From: a virus
Length of the DNA: 23,024 nucleotides
IMG/VR virus record: IMGVR_UViG_3300042503_000346
Location: 1-23,024 of that record
Strand: one strand, 5' to 3'
The notes below the pieces were generated by a model, which did no database searches, was not told where the DNA came from, and saw only the letters and a list, made by a program, of their open reading frames with translations. Shown here piece after piece: positions 21,459 through 23,024 of the stretch. The position numbers and the translations under genes were made by a program. Position 1 is the first letter of the stretch. Every line of letters begins with the position of its first letter.

Positions 21459-21986
21459 ATGACTATGCAAAGTGCTGAAAAAGTAAAACCAGAGGACGCT
21501 CTTGGTGTCAAACAATTATTTGATTATTTGAATTACGACCCACAAACGGGCGTATTCACATGGAGGGTTGACATGCAAAGAGGTGGCAAAGCCGGCGATG
21601 TAGCAGGAAATGTGAATTGCCGTGGGTACAGGTCAATCTGGATCAATGGCCTACAATTCTTTGCCCACAGAATTGCGTGGGCGATGTCTTATGGCGAGTG
21701 GCCGGAATTGGATATAGACCACATTAACGAAAATAAGTCGGATAATAGGATTTCCAATCTACGCCATGCAAGTAGATCTGAAAACATGTTCAATAGAGGC
21801 AAGAACAAAAACAATACCTCTGGAGTTAAGGGGGTTTCGTTTTGTAAATGCACTGGCATGTGGAGAGCGCAAATGACGCTCAACAGAAAGCCAGTAAATA
21901 TCGGGAGATTTAAAACCAAAGAAGAAGCCTCTGAAGCGTACCTCAATAAAGCAAAAGAGCATAGAGGGGAGTTTGCTAAATGTTAG
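21459..21986 (+). CDS. HNH homing-type endonuclease with AP2-like domain
   Basis: A 175-residue free-standing HNH endonuclease. The nuclease core is at about 68-110: FAHRIAWA, then ELDIDHINENKSDNRISNLR, with His88, Asn100 and Asn109 as likely active-site residues. The C-terminal part (120-170; TSGVKGVSFCK, MWRAQM, NIGRFKTKEEASEAY) is an AP2-like DNA-binding domain, the usual partner in this family. Such genes spread by cutting copies of the genome that lack them. It sits between the terminase subunits with its own possible promoter and hairpin, as mobile endonucleases often do. Its 3' end overlaps the TerL start by seven bases. An in-frame ATG at 21465 is an alternative start. Confidence 0.92.
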   Translation: MTMQSAEKVKPEDALGVKQLFDYLNYDPQTGVFTWRVDMQRGGKAGDVAGNVNCRGYRSIWINGLQFFAHRIAWAMSYGEWPELDIDHINENKSDNRISNLRHASRSENMFNRGKNKNNTSGVKGVSFCKCTGMWRAQMTLNRKPVNIGRFKTKEEASEAYLNKAKEHRGEFAKC

Positions 21987-23024
21987 AATGGCGTAAACAT
22001 CCTATATTGAAGCCTCCTACTGATGAGGAGATAGCTGTAATGGAACCAAGCGACTTGGTTAATCTCCATTACATTTACCATGAGGCGATCAAAAACTCGG
22101 AGGAAGATCCCTATAACTACGCATTTAGGCTTCCACACTGGGAGCTTGCAGAGAAAGAGCTGGGGAATCACAATGAAATTTTGGTAAGTGGTGGAAACAG
22201 GTCGGGCAAAAGTTTCTTTGCTAGTTATTGTGTAGTCCGTGCCGCAGTTGAGAACGCTGGGTCTGAGATATTTTGTTTCTCTCAAACAGCGGAGGTTTCA
22301 ATCCGCCAACAACAATCGTTAATTTGGCACTGGCTTCCAAAGGAATTAAAGCAGAAGCATACTTCTTCATCAACTTACATTTCATATAAAAAGAAAACTG
22401 GGTTCACGGATAACTCGCTTATCTTACCAAATGGTAGTCAGATCATCTTTAAAACATACGCTGCTTACGCAAATAATGACACAATTCTTGAGGGTGCTGA
22501 ATTAGGTTCAAGGACACCTGTCTGGCATAATATAGGAGTTTGGTTGGACGAGCATCTAGGCGGCCCCGAATTGCTTAATACGCTAAGGTTTCGATTAGCT
22601 ACGAGAAATTCCAAAATGCTCGTTACCTTCACTCCTATCGATGGATGGACTGAAGTGATCAAAGAATACTTGGACGGAGCTACCAGCATAGAAAGCCGAG
22701 AAGCCGAGCTTCTAGGCGGCGAGCTTGTCCCCTATGTCCAGCGGAGTAAGAAGCGCAACGCCAGCGTTCACTACTTCCATAGCAAGGACAACCCTTTCGG
22801 TGGCTACGAGCGAATCAAGGAAACCCTAGTTGGAAGGCCTCGGGAGGAGATTCTAATTCGCGCGTACGGGGTTCCAGTTAAGTCCCACGCCACCAAGTTT
22901 CCCAAGTTCAATAAAGAAGTCAATGTTGTCCAGCCATCAGAGATCCCAACTACGAATGTTACTCGCTATCAGATTATTGACCCAGCGGGTGCAAAGAATT
23001 GGTTTATGGCTTGGATTGCTGTGG
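21980..23024 (+). CDS. Large terminase subunit (TerL), partial at right edge
   Basis: The frame runs from ATG at 21980 to the end of the window: 348 residues, starting MLEWRKHPILKPPTDEEIAV. It is the ATPase half of the DNA packaging motor. Walker A is GGNRSGKS (71-78) after ILVS, and Walker B is IGVWLDEHL with Asp190 and the catalytic Glu191. The coupling motif follows in LVTFTPIDGW. Near the edge RYQIIDPAG is the expected start of the RNase H-like nuclease domain, with the first metal-binding Asp. The remainder of the nuclease and presumably portal and capsid genes lie beyond the window. The start overlaps the HNH gene by seven bases, so its expression may depend on reading through that gene. 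Confidence 0.92.
   Translation, partial: MLEWRKHPILKPPTDEEIAVMEPSDLVNLHYIYHEAIKNSEEDPYNYAFRLPHWELAEKELGNHNEILVSGGNRSGKSFFASYCVVRAAVENAGSEIFCFSQTAEVSIRQQQSLIWHWLPKELKQKHTSSSTYISYKKKTGFTDNSLILPNGSQIIFKTYAAYANNDTILEGAELGSRTPVWHNIGVWLDEHLGGPELLNTLRFRLATRNSKMLVTFTPIDGWTEVIKEYLDGATSIESREAELLGGELVPYVQRSKKRNASVHYFHSKDNPFGGYERIKETLVGRPREEILIRAYGVPVKSHATKFPKFNKEVNVVQPSEIPTTNVTRYQIIDPAGAKNWFMAWIAV

Noticed and set aside
22019-22029. CTGATGAGG on the plus strand as a second hammerhead core
   Set aside because: It lies in the TerL coding sequence and no GAAA, cleavage triplet or matching helices surround it.
1-23024. tRNA genes, CRISPR arrays, integrase, transposase or attachment sites
   Set aside because: I looked for cloverleafs, spaced direct repeats and recombinase motifs and saw none that I could support.

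Overview
The window is a piece of a tailed double-stranded DNA phage genome (lytic phage or prophage not decided). The evidence is a large terminase subunit running off the right edge, a small terminase candidate, tail and fibre genes, a set of probable internal (ejection) virion proteins, and a leftward cluster of small early genes with a RecE/RecT/SSB/RuvC recombination set. The giant 1546-residue ejection-type protein and the lack of any tape-measure or sheath gene suggest a short-tailed (podovirus-like) phage. The host cannot be named. Most genes start without a Shine-Dalgarno sequence, often after A/C-rich leaders or by ATGA stop-start overlaps, yet one gene has a perfect AAAGGAGGT and one promoter is a perfect TTGACA/TATAAT pair.

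Layout. Positions 1-6651 are a nearly gap-free leftward (minus-strand) early operon. In transcription order it holds small unknown genes (6651-5854), a hammerhead ribozyme (5838-5789), small acidic proteins, a two-helix membrane protein, a stand-alone DnaA domain IV-like protein, a MerR/excisionase-like HTH protein, a RecT annealase, a RecE-like PD-(D/E)XK exonuclease, an SSB-like protein, three tiny genes, a RuvC-like resolvase and a partial gene at the edge. Positions 6652-7665 are a 1 kb divergent non-coding region with a consensus sigma70-type promoter firing left, palindromes, DnaA-box-like sites and a purine-rich tract. Positions 7666-23024 are the rightward late region: small virion protein, tail nozzle/stabilisation-like protein, tail fibre, fibre-assembly-type proteins, four internal virion protein candidates, TerS, two small genes, an HNH/AP2 endonuclease with its own possible promoter and hairpin, and TerL (partial).

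The most notable find is a complete type II hammerhead ribozyme on the minus strand at 5838-5789. Every conserved core nucleotide is present. It should cut the early polycistronic RNA between 5817 and 5816, leaving hairpins flush at both new ends and placing a (CAA)n leader just before the next start codon. Other points worth attention are A/C-only tandem repeats as leaders for consecutive early genes, an E3-binding (PSBD-like) motif and a zincin HEAGH motif in the giant virion protein, and inverted repeats lying over the early promoter.
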